Assembly: GCA_034433995.1 (NCBI GenBank)
Contig: DAOTZU010000054.1
Span: 1 to 16,551 of the forward strand
Length of the DNA: 16,551 nt
Source of the DNA: DAOTZU01 sp034433995
GTDB taxonomy: Bacteria; Chloroflexota; Anaerolineae; UBA1429
Direction: 5' to 3'
Under the pieces are notes generated by a model. The model was given only the letters and a program-made list of their open reading frames with translations, was not told where the DNA came from and did no database searches. The translations under genes were made by a program, and so were the position numbers. This document shows, in pieces, positions 6,304 to 14,553 of the stretch. The stretch's first letter is position 1. Each line of letters opens with the position of its first letter.

Positions 6304-8863
6304 CATCTTTTCCGAGAACGAACTGTTACCACCCACCGCCAAAACCAAATCCGGTGACAAGTCAATGGAGACCAAGCAAGAAGCAGACGCAGAAACTCTG
6401 CAGCCCTCCTGGGCCGCGCTCCAAGATGAGGTGAGCCGGCTCACGGAAGCATTGGCCGTGCTCCAGGCGAGGTACCAGGCGTTGGTGGAGAACCTGGCCG
6501 ATGTGGTCTTGGTGACCGATGCGGCAGGGCATCTGGTCCAGATCGCGGGCAACACCATGGGGATTTTGGGCTACACCCCCCAAGAGATCATGGAACTTCC
6601 CCCGGAAGGACGCTTGTCCTGCTTGCGTTTCCACCCCGACGACATGCCTCTGCTCCAAGAAAAATGGTGCCGAGCCCGCGAAATGCCCAGTGCTTCTCAG
6701 TTCCTCGCTCGCATCCAAGATCGCGCCGGCGAGTATCGTTGGACCGAGATCGCCCTGACCCCCATCCACGATGCCAAAGAGCAACTCATCGGCGTACATG
6801 GCGTCATCCGCGATGTCAACGACCGGGTGCACGGTGAGCAATTCATGCGCTCCCTCAACGCCATCGCCGAGACCATTCAACACACCCCCCTCTCTGTGGC
6901 CGAGGTCATGGAGACCACCATGGGCCAGTTGGCCACCCTGGATCTTGTGGCCGGCATCCTGCTCCTGGATGAGACGGCGACCTCGCTTTGGGGGCAGGTC
7001 GGCGGCGATATTCAAGCCATCGAGGAGCTCGTCGGCCTTTCGCGCCACGAGCTGCGCATCTCCTTGGACGAGGCGCCCGATCTCGCGCCGGTACTTGCCC
7101 AGGGCCAGACCCTGTACTTGATCGTAAATGAGGGTTTGGTGGCCCAGCTTTTGCCCCCTCCCAAGCGCAGATTCGCCAAGGCCATCGCCCAGATCCTCTC
7201 CTCTTTCCGGGCCATCGTGACGCCGCTGGTGGCCAACAATCAGCAGTTTGGGCTGCTCTTTGTGGCCGGCGCCCAAGTCAATTCGGCCAATCGGCCGGCC
7301 ATCGTTTCGCTGGCCCATCAGACGGCCATCGCCATCCGCAACGCCCAACTGCTGCAAGAGTTGAGCGCCAGCGAGGCGCAGTATCGCGGCATCTTTGAAG
7401 AGGCCGGCGACGGCCTGATTGTGTTGAGCCAGGAGGGAACGATCATCGAGGCCAACCCTGCCGCCTGCGCGCTGCACGGGTTGAACCGCGCCGAGATGGT
7501 GGGACAGGCCATGGATGCTTTGCTCCATGACGACGCCCGGCAACGCTTCCAAGAGGGCCTGAAGCAAGGACGCCAAGGCGAGCACTTTTTCGGCGAGCTG
7601 ACCGCCATCCGCAGCGACGGCACCGCGGTGCCCGTTGAGGTGCGGGGCGGCCCTCTGGTCTATCGGGGCAAACCTCATCTGCTCTTGGTGTTGCGCGATA
7701 TCTCGGAGAGGGTGCGGGCCCAAGAGGCCCTCGTGCACGCCGAAAAGCTGCGCGCCCTGGGGCAGATGGCGGGAGGCATCGCCCATGATTTCAACAACAT
7801 CCTGGTCAGCATCCGGGGTTACGCGGATATGGCCCTGCTCGACCTGGCAGAGGCGCCGGAGCTGGTGCGCGAGGACCTGCAACGCATCCTCGCGGGCGCC
7901 AACGATGCCGCCGAGGCCGTGCGGCGGCTACAGGCGCTGTATCGCCAAGCGGACGACACCAGCGATTTCGTCACCGTGCACCTGGATGCCCTGGTTCAGG
8001 AGGCCTTGGCCCTGAGCCAACCCCGTTGGAAGGACCAGGCCCAAGCCCAGGGCATCTCCATCCGCATCGAGACCGAATGCACCCAGCCGGCGCCTATCAG
8101 GGGCAATCCCAGCGAATTGCGTCGGGTGTTGCTGAATTTGATCAGCAACGCCATCGAGGCCATGCCCCAGGGCGGCACACTGAAGCTGTGCACCCGCCAA
8201 GAAGGACGCTGGAGCGCCATCTCCGTGGCCGATACGGGGGTGGGCATCCCCACTGAGGTCCTGCCCAAAATCTTTGAGCCCTTTTTCACCACCAAGGGGC
8301 GAAGCGGCACAGGGCTGGGTCTGACCATCTCCCAGAGCATCGTGCACCGCCACGGCGGCGAGATCCGCGTGGAGAGCCGCCCCGGAGAGGGCGCCTGTTT
8401 CACCGTGTGGTTGCCCAACGATCAGCCCGTCCCCGGCCAAGCCGGCGCGGGGGCGCCAACAGCGATCCCAGCCCAGGCGCCGGGGGGCGCCAGCGCCCTG
8501 GTGGTGGATGATGACCCGGGGGTGCGGGCACTGTTGCAACGTCTCCTCGCCCGCGAAGGCTACCAGGTCACCGCTGTGGAGAGCGGCCGGGAGGCCCTGG
8601 CCCTTTTGGCGGAACGCACTTTTAACTTGCTCATCAGTGATTTGGGAATGCCCGAAATTCCGGGCGATCGGGTGGTCCACTATGCGCGGCAACGCTACCC
8701 CCAGCTCCCCATCATTTTGGCCACAGGCTGGGGCGAGACGGTAAGCCCAGAACAGATGCAAGAGATGGGGGCCTCTGCGCTGTTGCCCAAACCCTTTACC
8801 CACGAAGAGCTGCACCAAGCCTTGGCTCGCGCCCGAGAGGGCATTGCTCAGGAATCCATTTAG
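6293..8863 (+). CDS. Soluble hybrid sensor histidine kinase (PAS-GAF-PAS-HisKA-HATPase-REC)
   Basis: Cytoplasmic hybrid kinase; no membrane segment is seen. Numbering from ATG 6293: short coiled coil 40-65, PAS 64-178, GAF about 185-350, a second PAS about 360-475, HisKA with the H-box GGIAHDFNNIL (phosphorylated His498), HATPase with N box NLISNAIEA (615-623), DTGVGIP (647-653) and GTGLGLT (672-678), then a Pro/Ala linker and a receiver domain (LVVDDDP 736-742, phosphoacceptor Asp783 in ISDLGMP, Lys833 in LPKPF). GGIAHDFNNIL belongs to the NtrB/HDFNN-type kinases. The receiver has no attached output or HPt domain. Start: ATG 6293 overlaps the sixA stop by 11 nt with a weak AGTGAG; ATG 6365, preceded by GGTGA, would remove 24 unconserved residues and is a serious alternative. 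The ligand and the downstream partner are unknown; the overlapping SixA-like phosphatase may dephosphorylate it. Confidence 0.93.
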   Translation: MISDIFSENELLPPTAKTKSGDKSMETKQEADAETLQPSWAALQDEVSRLTEALAVLQARYQALVENLADVVLVTDAAGHLVQIAGNTMGILGYTPQEIMELPPEGRLSCLRFHPDDMPLLQEKWCRAREMPSASQFLARIQDRAGEYRWTEIALTPIHDAKEQLIGVHGVIRDVNDRVHGEQFMRSLNAIAETIQHTPLSVAEVMETTMGQLATLDLVAGILLLDETATSLWGQVGGDIQAIEELVGLSRHELRISLDEAPDLAPVLAQGQTLYLIVNEGLVAQLLPPPKRRFAKAIAQILSSFRAIVTPLVANNQQFGLLFVAGAQVNSANRPAIVSLAHQTAIAIRNAQLLQELSASEAQYRGIFEEAGDGLIVLSQEGTIIEANPAACALHGLNRAEMVGQAMDALLHDDARQRFQEGLKQGRQGEHFFGELTAIRSDGTAVPVEVRGGPLVYRGKPHLLLVLRDISERVRAQEALVHAEKLRALGQMAGGIAHDFNNILVSIRGYADMALLDLAEAPELVREDLQRILAGANDAAEAVRRLQALYRQADDTSDFVTVHLDALVQEALALSQPRWKDQAQAQGISIRIETECTQPAPIRGNPSELRRVLLNLISNAIEAMPQGGTLKLCTRQEGRWSAISVADTGVGIPTEVLPKIFEPFFTTKGRSGTGLGLTISQSIVHRHGGEIRVESRPGEGACFTVWLPNDQPVPGQAGAGAPTAIPAQAPGGASALVVDDDPGVRALLQRLLAREGYQVTAVESGREALALLAERTFNLLISDLGMPEIPGDRVVHYARQRYPQLPIILATGWGETVSPEQMQEMGASALLPKPFTHEELHQALARAREGIAQESI

Positions 8864-8890
8864 CGTATCCGGTTTGGAGAAGGGGAACCC

Positions 8891-10111
8891 GTGGAACCGT
8901 CTGTGCTCACTATCTTGCGCCATATCCACCAGGCTGGGCGCATCACGCGACGCCGGCTGAGCGAGCTAACCGGCCTCAGCGCCAGCCGGATCAGCGCTCT
9001 GGTGGCGCAATTGGTGGAGCGAGGGTTGGTGATCGAGGAAATAGATCAGGGCGGGTTGCCCGGCCGGCCCGCCTCCCGCTTGAGCGTCAATCCCGTCGCC
9101 GGCTGTGTTGTCGGTCTGGATATCGGCGGCCGCCATTCTCGTGCCATGGTGACGGATCTCCACGGTCGCCCGTTGGATACATTGGTCCAGACGACCGAGA
9201 TCTCGGCTGAACCCACCCATATCCCCGAGAACATTTGGCACCTGGTGCAGGCCATCTGTGCCCGCGTCGCCTTGCCCCCCGAGGACATGGCCGCCCTGGG
9301 GATCGGCCTTCAGGGGATTGTGGATTCTCGCACCGGGATCGCCCTGGGCTGGCCCAACACGCCCGCCTGGCACGAAGCCTGGAAGGGGTTGGATATTCAG
9401 GCCGCCTTGCGTCCGCACCTGGCACACACCCTCTTTCTGGTGGAGGATAGCGTGCGGGCCATGGCCGCCACGGCCCAACGTTTCGGCCAAGCCCAAGGCA
9501 GCGATAGCCTGTTTTACGTCTTTTTGGGCAACGGCATCGGGGCGGCGTTGATGGTGGAGGGCCGTCTGTATCATGGCGGCACGGGATTGGCCGGAGAGAT
9601 CGGGCATATCGCCATCACCGAAGACGGCCCGCTCTGCAGTTGTGGCAACCGTGGGTGTCTGGAGATGCTCGCCTCCACCGCGGCTGTCCTGCGCCGCGTG
9701 CGGGAACGCCTGGCCGAGCCCCACTTGGTCAGCACCCTCCGTGAGCTGGATCGCGCAGGCGAATTGACCCTGGCTCAGCTGATCGCCGCAGCCCGCTCCG
9801 GCGATAAACTGGCCTTCCAGATCCTCGACGAGACCGGCGCCTTTGTGGGGCGGGCCTTGGCCATCGCCCTCAACCTCCTCGGCCCCAAGGTGGTGGTATT
9901 GGGCGGCCCTTTGGCCCAAGAGGGCGAGATCATCCTACAAGCCGTGCAGCGCGAGGTGCGTCTGCGCGCCTTGGAACAGATCGCCCGGCAGACGCGCATC
10001 CTCTGCGATGATCAAGGCGAACTCTCCGGTGCCCAAGGAGCAGCCCTCCTCGCCTTGGATGCCTTGTTCTCCTCTCCCCACCACCTGGAGCGCCTCTGGG
10101 GCCATCGGTAA
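8891..10111 (+). CDS. ROK-family transcriptional regulator (NagC/XylR type)
   Basis: A 406-aa DNA-binding repressor of the ROK (repressor, ORF, kinase) family. Residues 1-65 form a MarR-like winged helix (ITRRRLSELTGLSASRISALVAQLVERGLV spans 18-47). The ROK actin-like fold follows from about 70: GLDIGGRHSRAM (75-86), VEDSVRAMAA (184-193, catalytic-type Asp186), LGNGIGAAL (212-220), EIGHIAI (236-242), and the zinc-binding set His239 with CSCGNRGC (Cys249, 251, 256). Such proteins are usually sugar-responsive repressors without kinase activity; the N-terminal DxGxT-type ATP site is altered here to DIGGRH, which favours a regulator. GTG 8891 has GGAGAAGGGG upstream and follows the hybrid kinase stop by 27 nt, so it is probably co-transcribed with pgi. 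The inducer and operator are not evident. Confidence 0.92.
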   Translation: MEPSVLTILRHIHQAGRITRRRLSELTGLSASRISALVAQLVERGLVIEEIDQGGLPGRPASRLSVNPVAGCVVGLDIGGRHSRAMVTDLHGRPLDTLVQTTEISAEPTHIPENIWHLVQAICARVALPPEDMAALGIGLQGIVDSRTGIALGWPNTPAWHEAWKGLDIQAALRPHLAHTLFLVEDSVRAMAATAQRFGQAQGSDSLFYVFLGNGIGAALMVEGRLYHGGTGLAGEIGHIAITEDGPLCSCGNRGCLEMLASTAAVLRRVRERLAEPHLVSTLRELDRAGELTLAQLIAAARSGDKLAFQILDETGAFVGRALAIALNLLGPKVVVLGGPLAQEGEIILQAVQREVRLRALEQIARQTRILCDDQGELSGAQGAALLALDALFSSPHHLERLWGHR

Positions 10112-10115
10112 AGGC

Positions 10116-10202
10116 GCAGACGTCGGTTAGAAACCGACGTCTGCCCATACCAAGCCCGCAGCGCGGGCTTACCAGCAGAGCCGTCGGATTCGATCTGACG
10201 GC
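10116..10202. repeat. Cluster of three consecutive hairpins (REP/BIME-like)
   Basis: Starting five nt after the ROK stop codon are three separate stem-loops. Stem 1: GCAGACGTCGGTT paired with its complement, 13 bp, loop AGA (10116-10144). Stem 2: AAGCCCGC/GCGGGCTT, 8 bp, loop AGC (10152-10170). Stem 3: 10 bp with one G-U pair, loop TCG (10180-10202). All have 3-nt loops and short spacers of 7 and 9 nt. A run of seven T follows only at 10220-10226, too far for stem 3 to be a standard terminator, although termination is possible. The arrangement looks like a composite dispersed palindromic element; copy number in the genome is unknown. Confidence 0.6.
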
Positions 10203-10248
10203 GGCCAGGCCCATTACCCTTTTTTTCAACTTCCCGCGCCTCGTCCCG

Positions 10249-10277
10249 TTGCGGAGAGCTGTGGGCTAACGTATAAT
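10249..10277 (+). promoter_or_regulatory. Promoter for the kinase/phosphatase operon
   Basis: TTGCGG (10249-10254), a 17-nt spacer and a perfect TATAAT (10272-10277). The predicted start point is at or near 10284, about 110 nt before the first kinase gene. It separates the phospho-signalling operon from the pgi-ROK operon. Confidence 0.7.
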
Positions 10278-10393
10278 ACGCTTATGCAAGGTTCCCCTTC
10301 CCCGGAAATGCAACCTGCCCGCGTCCGCTGCGTAGAGAGTGATGGTGTAGCTCAGGGGATCCTGGGCAAAAAGGCACAGCGTCGAGGTGCTCC
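10278..10393 (+). other. Untranslated leader of the kinase operon, with a possible leaderless small ORF
   Basis: About 110 nt between the predicted start point and the first kinase. An ATG lies at 10284, just where transcription is predicted to start, and opens a 44-codon frame that ends at 10418 inside the kinase gene in another frame. There is no ribosome site for it, no recognisable similarity, and it may be chance. GGTT at 10290 and AACC at 10312 could close a weak hairpin. No riboswitch is recognised. Confidence 0.25.
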
Positions 10394-11827
10394 GTGGAGA
10401 CCAAGCCTCTCGCCGTAGGGACAGTGCTAAAAGGCAAATATCGGGTGACGCGCCTGGTGGCGGGCGGCGGCATGGCCTGGGTGTACGAGGTGGAAGAACT
10501 GCGCGCCGACGGCCAACGGCAGATCTGGGCCATGAAGGAACTGCGCGCCGATGCGGACGACGCCCACTCGGTGGAGGAGGGGCGCAGGCTGTTTGAGCAA
10601 GAGGCTAACCTCCTTGTCCGCCTAAACCATCCCAACCTGCCCAAGGTCACCGCTTTCTTTGAAGAGCAGGGGCACTCTTATCTGGTCATGGAGTTCATCC
10701 ATGGCGAATCGCTGGAAAAGCGCTTGGAGCAGGCCAACGCCCCTTTGCTGGAGAGCCAGGTGTTGGAGTGGGCCATTCAGATCTGCGTGGTGCTCACCTA
10801 TCTGCACACGCGGCCCACGCCCATCATTTTTCGCGATATGAAGCCCTCCAACGTGATGGTTACCCCGGAGGGACGGATCAAGTTGATCGATTTCGGCATC
10901 GCCCGCACCTACAAGGTGGGCAAGCGCAAGGACACCATCACCATGGGCTCGGAGAATTACGCCGCGCCCGAACAATGGGGCAAGGCCCAAACCGACCCTC
11001 GGGCGGATATCTATGGCTTGGGGGCCACCATGTACCATCTGTTGACCAACGTGCCGCCCCTGCCCGCCTTTGTGCCCACGCCACGGCTGCCCATCCAACA
11101 ATACAACCCAGCGGTCACGGCGCAAACGGCCGCCGTGGTGGAAAAAGCCATGGCCGAAGATCGGGAGAAACGCTACCAAACCGCCGAAGAGATGCGCTTG
11201 GCGCTCATGGAGTGCCTCTCCAAGCGGGACCGGCGACGGATGGAGGCGCTCCTGGCCACCGTGACGGCACAGCCGACCGTGGCGCCATCGGCAGCCCCAC
11301 AGATTCCGCCGGCGCGCGCGGCGGCAAGCCATCCCGCTCAGCCCCCAGCGACCGCCACGGAACAGCCCGCGCCCTCCCCGGCGCCCGCCATAGCGGCAGC
11401 TCCGGGCGCCGATCCAGCATACACCAAACCCTGTCCCCGCTGCGGCGCCATGAACCGGCCCGCGGCCCGCTTTTGCCGGCGCTGCGGCCATGTGTACGTG
11501 CCGCCACTACCGCCGGTGCTGCGCGTGGTGCAGCCCCAAGGCGCCCGCTGGGAGTTCCCTTTACGCGCCCCAAATACCCTCATCGGCAGGCGTGGCGGGG
11601 CCCAACCGGTGGACCTCGATATCGCCTTCTACGATCCGGAGGGTTATGTCTCGCGGAACCACGCCCGGATCATCGCCGAACAGCGGCGCTATTACGTGGT
11701 GGACTTGAACAGCTCCAATGGTACCTTTGTCAACGAGGAACGACTGGCGCCGCAGACGCCCCGCCTCTTGCGGGATGGGGATCAGGTGCGCATGGGGCGC
11801 GTGGTATTGCAGTTTCACCTGCGCTAA
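10394..11827 (+). CDS. Ser/Thr protein kinase with zinc ribbon and FHA domain
   Basis: Hanks-type kinase of 477 aa, no membrane segment. Kinase domain about 12-275: glycine loop AGGGMAWVY (23-31, third glycine replaced by Ala), ATP lysine Lys48 in WAMKEL, catalytic loop IIFRDMKPSN (144-153) with Phe in place of the HRD histidine but Arg and Asp148 kept, DFG at 166-168, activation-segment threonines at 181 and 183, and YAAPEQ (189-194). An Ala/Pro-rich linker (290-345) leads to a zinc ribbon with Cys347, 350, 361 and 364, then a canonical FHA domain (about 380-477) with Arg399, VSRNH (Ser420) and LNSSNGT. It probably phosphorylates partners on Thr and can itself bind phosphothreonine. The start is GTG 10394, with GAGGTG five nt upstream. 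First gene of the operon; the PP2C follows after 26 nt. Confidence 0.94.
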   Translation: METKPLAVGTVLKGKYRVTRLVAGGGMAWVYEVEELRADGQRQIWAMKELRADADDAHSVEEGRRLFEQEANLLVRLNHPNLPKVTAFFEEQGHSYLVMEFIHGESLEKRLEQANAPLLESQVLEWAIQICVVLTYLHTRPTPIIFRDMKPSNVMVTPEGRIKLIDFGIARTYKVGKRKDTITMGSENYAAPEQWGKAQTDPRADIYGLGATMYHLLTNVPPLPAFVPTPRLPIQQYNPAVTAQTAAVVEKAMAEDREKRYQTAEEMRLALMECLSKRDRRRMEALLATVTAQPTVAPSAAPQIPPARAAASHPAQPPATATEQPAPSPAPAIAAAPGADPAYTKPCPRCGAMNRPAARFCRRCGHVYVPPLPPVLRVVQPQGARWEFPLRAPNTLIGRRGGAQPVDLDIAFYDPEGYVSRNHARIIAEQRRYYVVDLNSSNGTFVNEERLAPQTPRLLRDGDQVRMGRVVLQFHLR

Positions 11828-11853
11828 AGCCGACAGGGTGGGGGGAGTGTGCA

Positions 11854-13209
11854 ATGAAATGTCCTGAGTGTGGCAAGGAAAATCGGGCCCAGGCGGGCTT
11901 TTGCGCCTGGTGTGGCGGGCGACTGGCAAAACAGGCGGCCAGCGGAGAGCCAAGCGCCGTCCAACCAGCAGCGCCCCCGGAGGCAGCGACGGAACAGCCT
12001 AGCCCTGCGCCCAAAACTATCGAGGTCGCCCCTCCAAGCGCGCCGCCAGAAACCGCTACACCCGCACCCCAGGAGGCCCCCCTTCCCGGCGGCACCACAC
12101 CATTGCGCCCTGGGGATCTCCTCGCCGAGCGTTACCGGATCGTTGCCCTCATCGAGAGCGGGCCGGAGGGGAACCTCTACCGCGCCGACGACCTCTATGG
12201 CTGCGGGGCCTGCGGCTATGACGATAACGCGGCCCAAGATGCATTCTGCCGCCGTTGCGGCGCCAGCCTGGAAGCGCCCCGTTATGTGACCGTGGTGGAG
12301 CGCACCCGCCGCGCCCCCCAGGAGTATGAGCTACACTTTACCCAGGGAGAGCGCGACTATTACATCACCCCCGAACCGCAAACCTCAGGCGCCCAGCCCT
12401 CGCCGCCGGAGGGACGGCCGGTCCTGCGGCTCCTCTGGGGGCGGGCCACTGACCAAGGCCTCCAGCGGGACCATAACGAGGATTATCTGGAGGCGTGGCT
12501 TTATGTCAAGAGTAGCGGAGACCTGTTGGGGCTCTTCATCGTCGCCGATGGCCTGGGCGGGCAGGATTCCGGCGAGGTGGCCAGCCGCATGGCCACGGAT
12601 ACCATCTGGCAGGCCCTGCGCCAAAGCGTGTGGGAGCCGGTGATCCGCGATGAGGCCCTGCCCCCGATAGCGTTGGAGCAGCGCCTGGTGGAGGCCGTGA
12701 AAGCCGCGAACCAGGCCGTGTACGAGGCCCGCCTGGCCCGCCACAGCGAGATGAGCACCACCGTCACCCTGGCGCTCCTGCTCAACGATACCGCCTACAT
12801 CGGCAACGTGGGCGATAGCCGCACCTACCTGTGGAACGCCGCCGGCCTCAAACGCATCACCAAAGACCATTCCTTGGTGCAGCGCCTGGTGGACTTGGGC
12901 CAGATCACGCCCGATGAAGTGTACAGCCATCCCCAGCGCAACTTGATCTACCAGAGCATCGGCGATCGGCCTGAAGTGCGGGTGGATACCTTCCAGGTGC
13001 ACCTGGCGCCCGATGACCATCTCATCCTTTGCAGCGACGGCCTCTGGGAGATGGTCCACGACGAAGGCCTTGAAGAGGTGCTCCTTTCCGAGCCGGAGCC
13101 GCAGCGGGCCTGCGAACGCTTGGTGCAGAACGCCAATTTGGCCGGCGGCGAGGACAATATCTCGGTGATTATCGTCAAAGCGGTGCGCGAGGCGCCCACC
13201 GCCAGATAG
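11854..13209 (+). CDS. PP2C-family Ser/Thr phosphatase with two zinc ribbons and a kinase N-lobe relic
   Basis: Metal-dependent phosphatase of 451 aa, likely to reverse the operon's kinases. Residues 1-22 are a zinc ribbon (Cys3, 6, 17, 20); an Ala/Pro linker follows. Residues 83-114 (LRPGDLLAERYRIVALIESG and on to YRADDL) align with the first two strands of a kinase N-lobe, such as the APGDVLHHGDYVIVGPL stretch of the second kinase here, but the chain then turns into a second zinc ribbon (Cys117, 120, 132, 135) and has no ATP lysine. The PP2C domain is about 190-445: RDHNEDY (205-211), VADGLGG (230-236), GNVGDSR (317-323), CSDGLWEM (393-400) and GGEDNIS (431-437), so the metal-binding Asp232, Asp395 and Asp434 are all present. 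ATG 11854 has a GGGGGAG ribosome site; the frame is open back to 10768 but that part is antisense-like shadow of the kinase gene. Confidence 0.94.
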   Translation: MKCPECGKENRAQAGFCAWCGGRLAKQAASGEPSAVQPAAPPEAATEQPSPAPKTIEVAPPSAPPETATPAPQEAPLPGGTTPLRPGDLLAERYRIVALIESGPEGNLYRADDLYGCGACGYDDNAAQDAFCRRCGASLEAPRYVTVVERTRRAPQEYELHFTQGERDYYITPEPQTSGAQPSPPEGRPVLRLLWGRATDQGLQRDHNEDYLEAWLYVKSSGDLLGLFIVADGLGGQDSGEVASRMATDTIWQALRQSVWEPVIRDEALPPIALEQRLVEAVKAANQAVYEARLARHSEMSTTVTLALLLNDTAYIGNVGDSRTYLWNAAGLKRITKDHSLVQRLVDLGQITPDEVYSHPQRNLIYQSIGDRPEVRVDTFQVHLAPDDHLILCSDGLWEMVHDEGLEEVLLSEPEPQRACERLVQNANLAGGEDNISVIIVKAVREAPTAR

Positions 13210-13245
13210 CGCTAGGGAAATGAGCACCCAAAGAAGGAGGGAGCG

Positions 13246-14511
13246 ATGGCGAACGAATTGACTCTGGTGACCACACTGAACAAGGTGCACGTTCCGGTGA
13301 CAACGACCCAGCAATTGGTCTATGTGCTGATCGAGGCCAAACCCAACGAGGTCGTCTCCCAAACGCGCATGCCCCTCAATTTTGGCTTTGTCTTGGACCA
13401 CAGCGGCTCCATGCGCGGCGACAAGATCGAGCGGCTGAAGGAGGCGATGCAACTGGCCCTGGGGAAAATGGCGCTCGATGACCTGGTGTCGGTGACTATA
13501 TTCAACGACACGGCCGAAGTCATCGCCAAAAGCGCCCCCTTGGCCCAGCAAGCGGGTTTGGCCGAACGCATCCAACGCATCCGCGCCGGCGGCGGCACAC
13601 AGATGGCCCGCGGGATGAGCCTCGGTTTGCGCGAAGTGTACCAGGCCTTTAGCGCCGACCGGGTGAACCAGCTCTTGCTCCTCACCGATGGCCAGACCTA
13701 CGGCGATGAGGCACAATGTTTGCGGCTGGCCAAGGAGGCCGGCGAGCACAAGATCGCCATCCAAGCCCTGGGTTTGGGCGATGATTGGAACGAGAACCTT
13801 TTGGACCAGGTGGGCCAACTCAGCGGTGGTGGCTCGGACCTGGTGGAATCGCCCGACGAGATCGTGCCCCTGTTCACGCAAACGGTGGAGCGCTCGCAGC
13901 GGGCCGTCGTGCGCAACGCCCAGATGATCTTGCGCCTGGTGGCCGGCGTGGTGCCGCGCCAAGTCTGGCAGGTGACGCCCCTCATCGCCAACCTGGGCTA
14001 CAGACCCTTGAGCGAACACGATGTCCAGGTGCAATTGGGCGAATTAGACGCCCAAGAGGGCAAGGCCGTCTTGGTGGAGCTGCTCTTGCCTCCTCGAACG
14101 CCGGGGCGCTATCGCATCGCCCAGACAGAGATCACCTACGACCTGCCCGGCCAGAACATCAGCGGCGCCTCGGTCCGCAGCGACATCGTGGTCAACTATA
14201 CCACCGATCCCGCGGCCGCCCAGCAATACAACCCAGAGCTGATGAACCTGGTGGAAAAAGTCACCGCCTTTAAATTGCAGACCCGCGCCCTGGACGAGGC
14301 CAAGATGGGCAACATCGTCGGGGCCACCCAAAAGCTGCGGGCGGCGGCCACGCGCCTGCTGGAGTTGGGCGAGACCGAGCTGGCCGAGGCGGCCCAACAA
14401 GAGGCCAACAATCTGGAACAGAGCGGGCAAATGTCGGCCAGCGGCACCAAGAAACTGCGTTACCAAACCCGGAAACTGACCCAGAAGCTCGAAGACGAGC
14501 CAACGCCATGA
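13246..14511 (+). CDS. VWA-domain protein with intact MIDAS
   Basis: A 421-aa protein with a von Willebrand factor A domain at about 42-225, no signal peptide or membrane segment, so probably cytoplasmic. The metal-ion-dependent adhesion site is complete: DHSGS (Asp51, Ser53, Ser55), Thr118 in GGGTQMARG, and Asp148 in LLLTDGQ. After it, about 230-325 is a beta-rich region like that following the VWA domain in Ca-activated-channel/inter-alpha-trypsin-type proteins, and 325-421 is helical and charged. Unlike its four neighbours it has no zinc ribbon. In TerY-P-type systems a VWA protein is encoded beside a PP2C and a kinase, where it is thought to organise complexes; here it may be substrate or effector of the kinases. 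The start has AAGGAGGGAG directly upstream, the strongest ribosome site in the operon. Confidence 0.92.
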   Translation: MANELTLVTTLNKVHVPVTTTQQLVYVLIEAKPNEVVSQTRMPLNFGFVLDHSGSMRGDKIERLKEAMQLALGKMALDDLVSVTIFNDTAEVIAKSAPLAQQAGLAERIQRIRAGGGTQMARGMSLGLREVYQAFSADRVNQLLLLTDGQTYGDEAQCLRLAKEAGEHKIAIQALGLGDDWNENLLDQVGQLSGGGSDLVESPDEIVPLFTQTVERSQRAVVRNAQMILRLVAGVVPRQVWQVTPLIANLGYRPLSEHDVQVQLGELDAQEGKAVLVELLLPPRTPGRYRIAQTEITYDLPGQNISGASVRSDIVVNYTTDPAAAQQYNPELMNLVEKVTAFKLQTRALDEAKMGNIVGATQKLRAAATRLLELGETELAEAAQQEANNLEQSGQMSASGTKKLRYQTRKLTQKLEDEPTP

Positions 14512-14553
14512 TCCATCGCCCCGTAAGCCCTTACCAGAAAGGAGTGCGCAACG

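Noticed and set aside
10203..10226. Intrinsic terminator made of stem 3 and the run of seven T
   Set aside because: The T-run starts 17 nt after the stem, and the GGCCAGGCC between them cannot form a stable hairpin of its own.
10341..10360. Stretch resembling the D-arm of a tRNA (GGTGTAGCTCAGGGGAT)
   Set aside because: No anticodon arm, T arm or acceptor stem can be built around it.
10768..11853. Plus-strand frame continuous with the PP2C gene, extending it to 813 aa
   Set aside because: It overlaps the first kinase gene in another frame and reads as low-complexity Gly/Arg/His sequence. The real start, with zinc ribbon and ribosome site, is at 11854.
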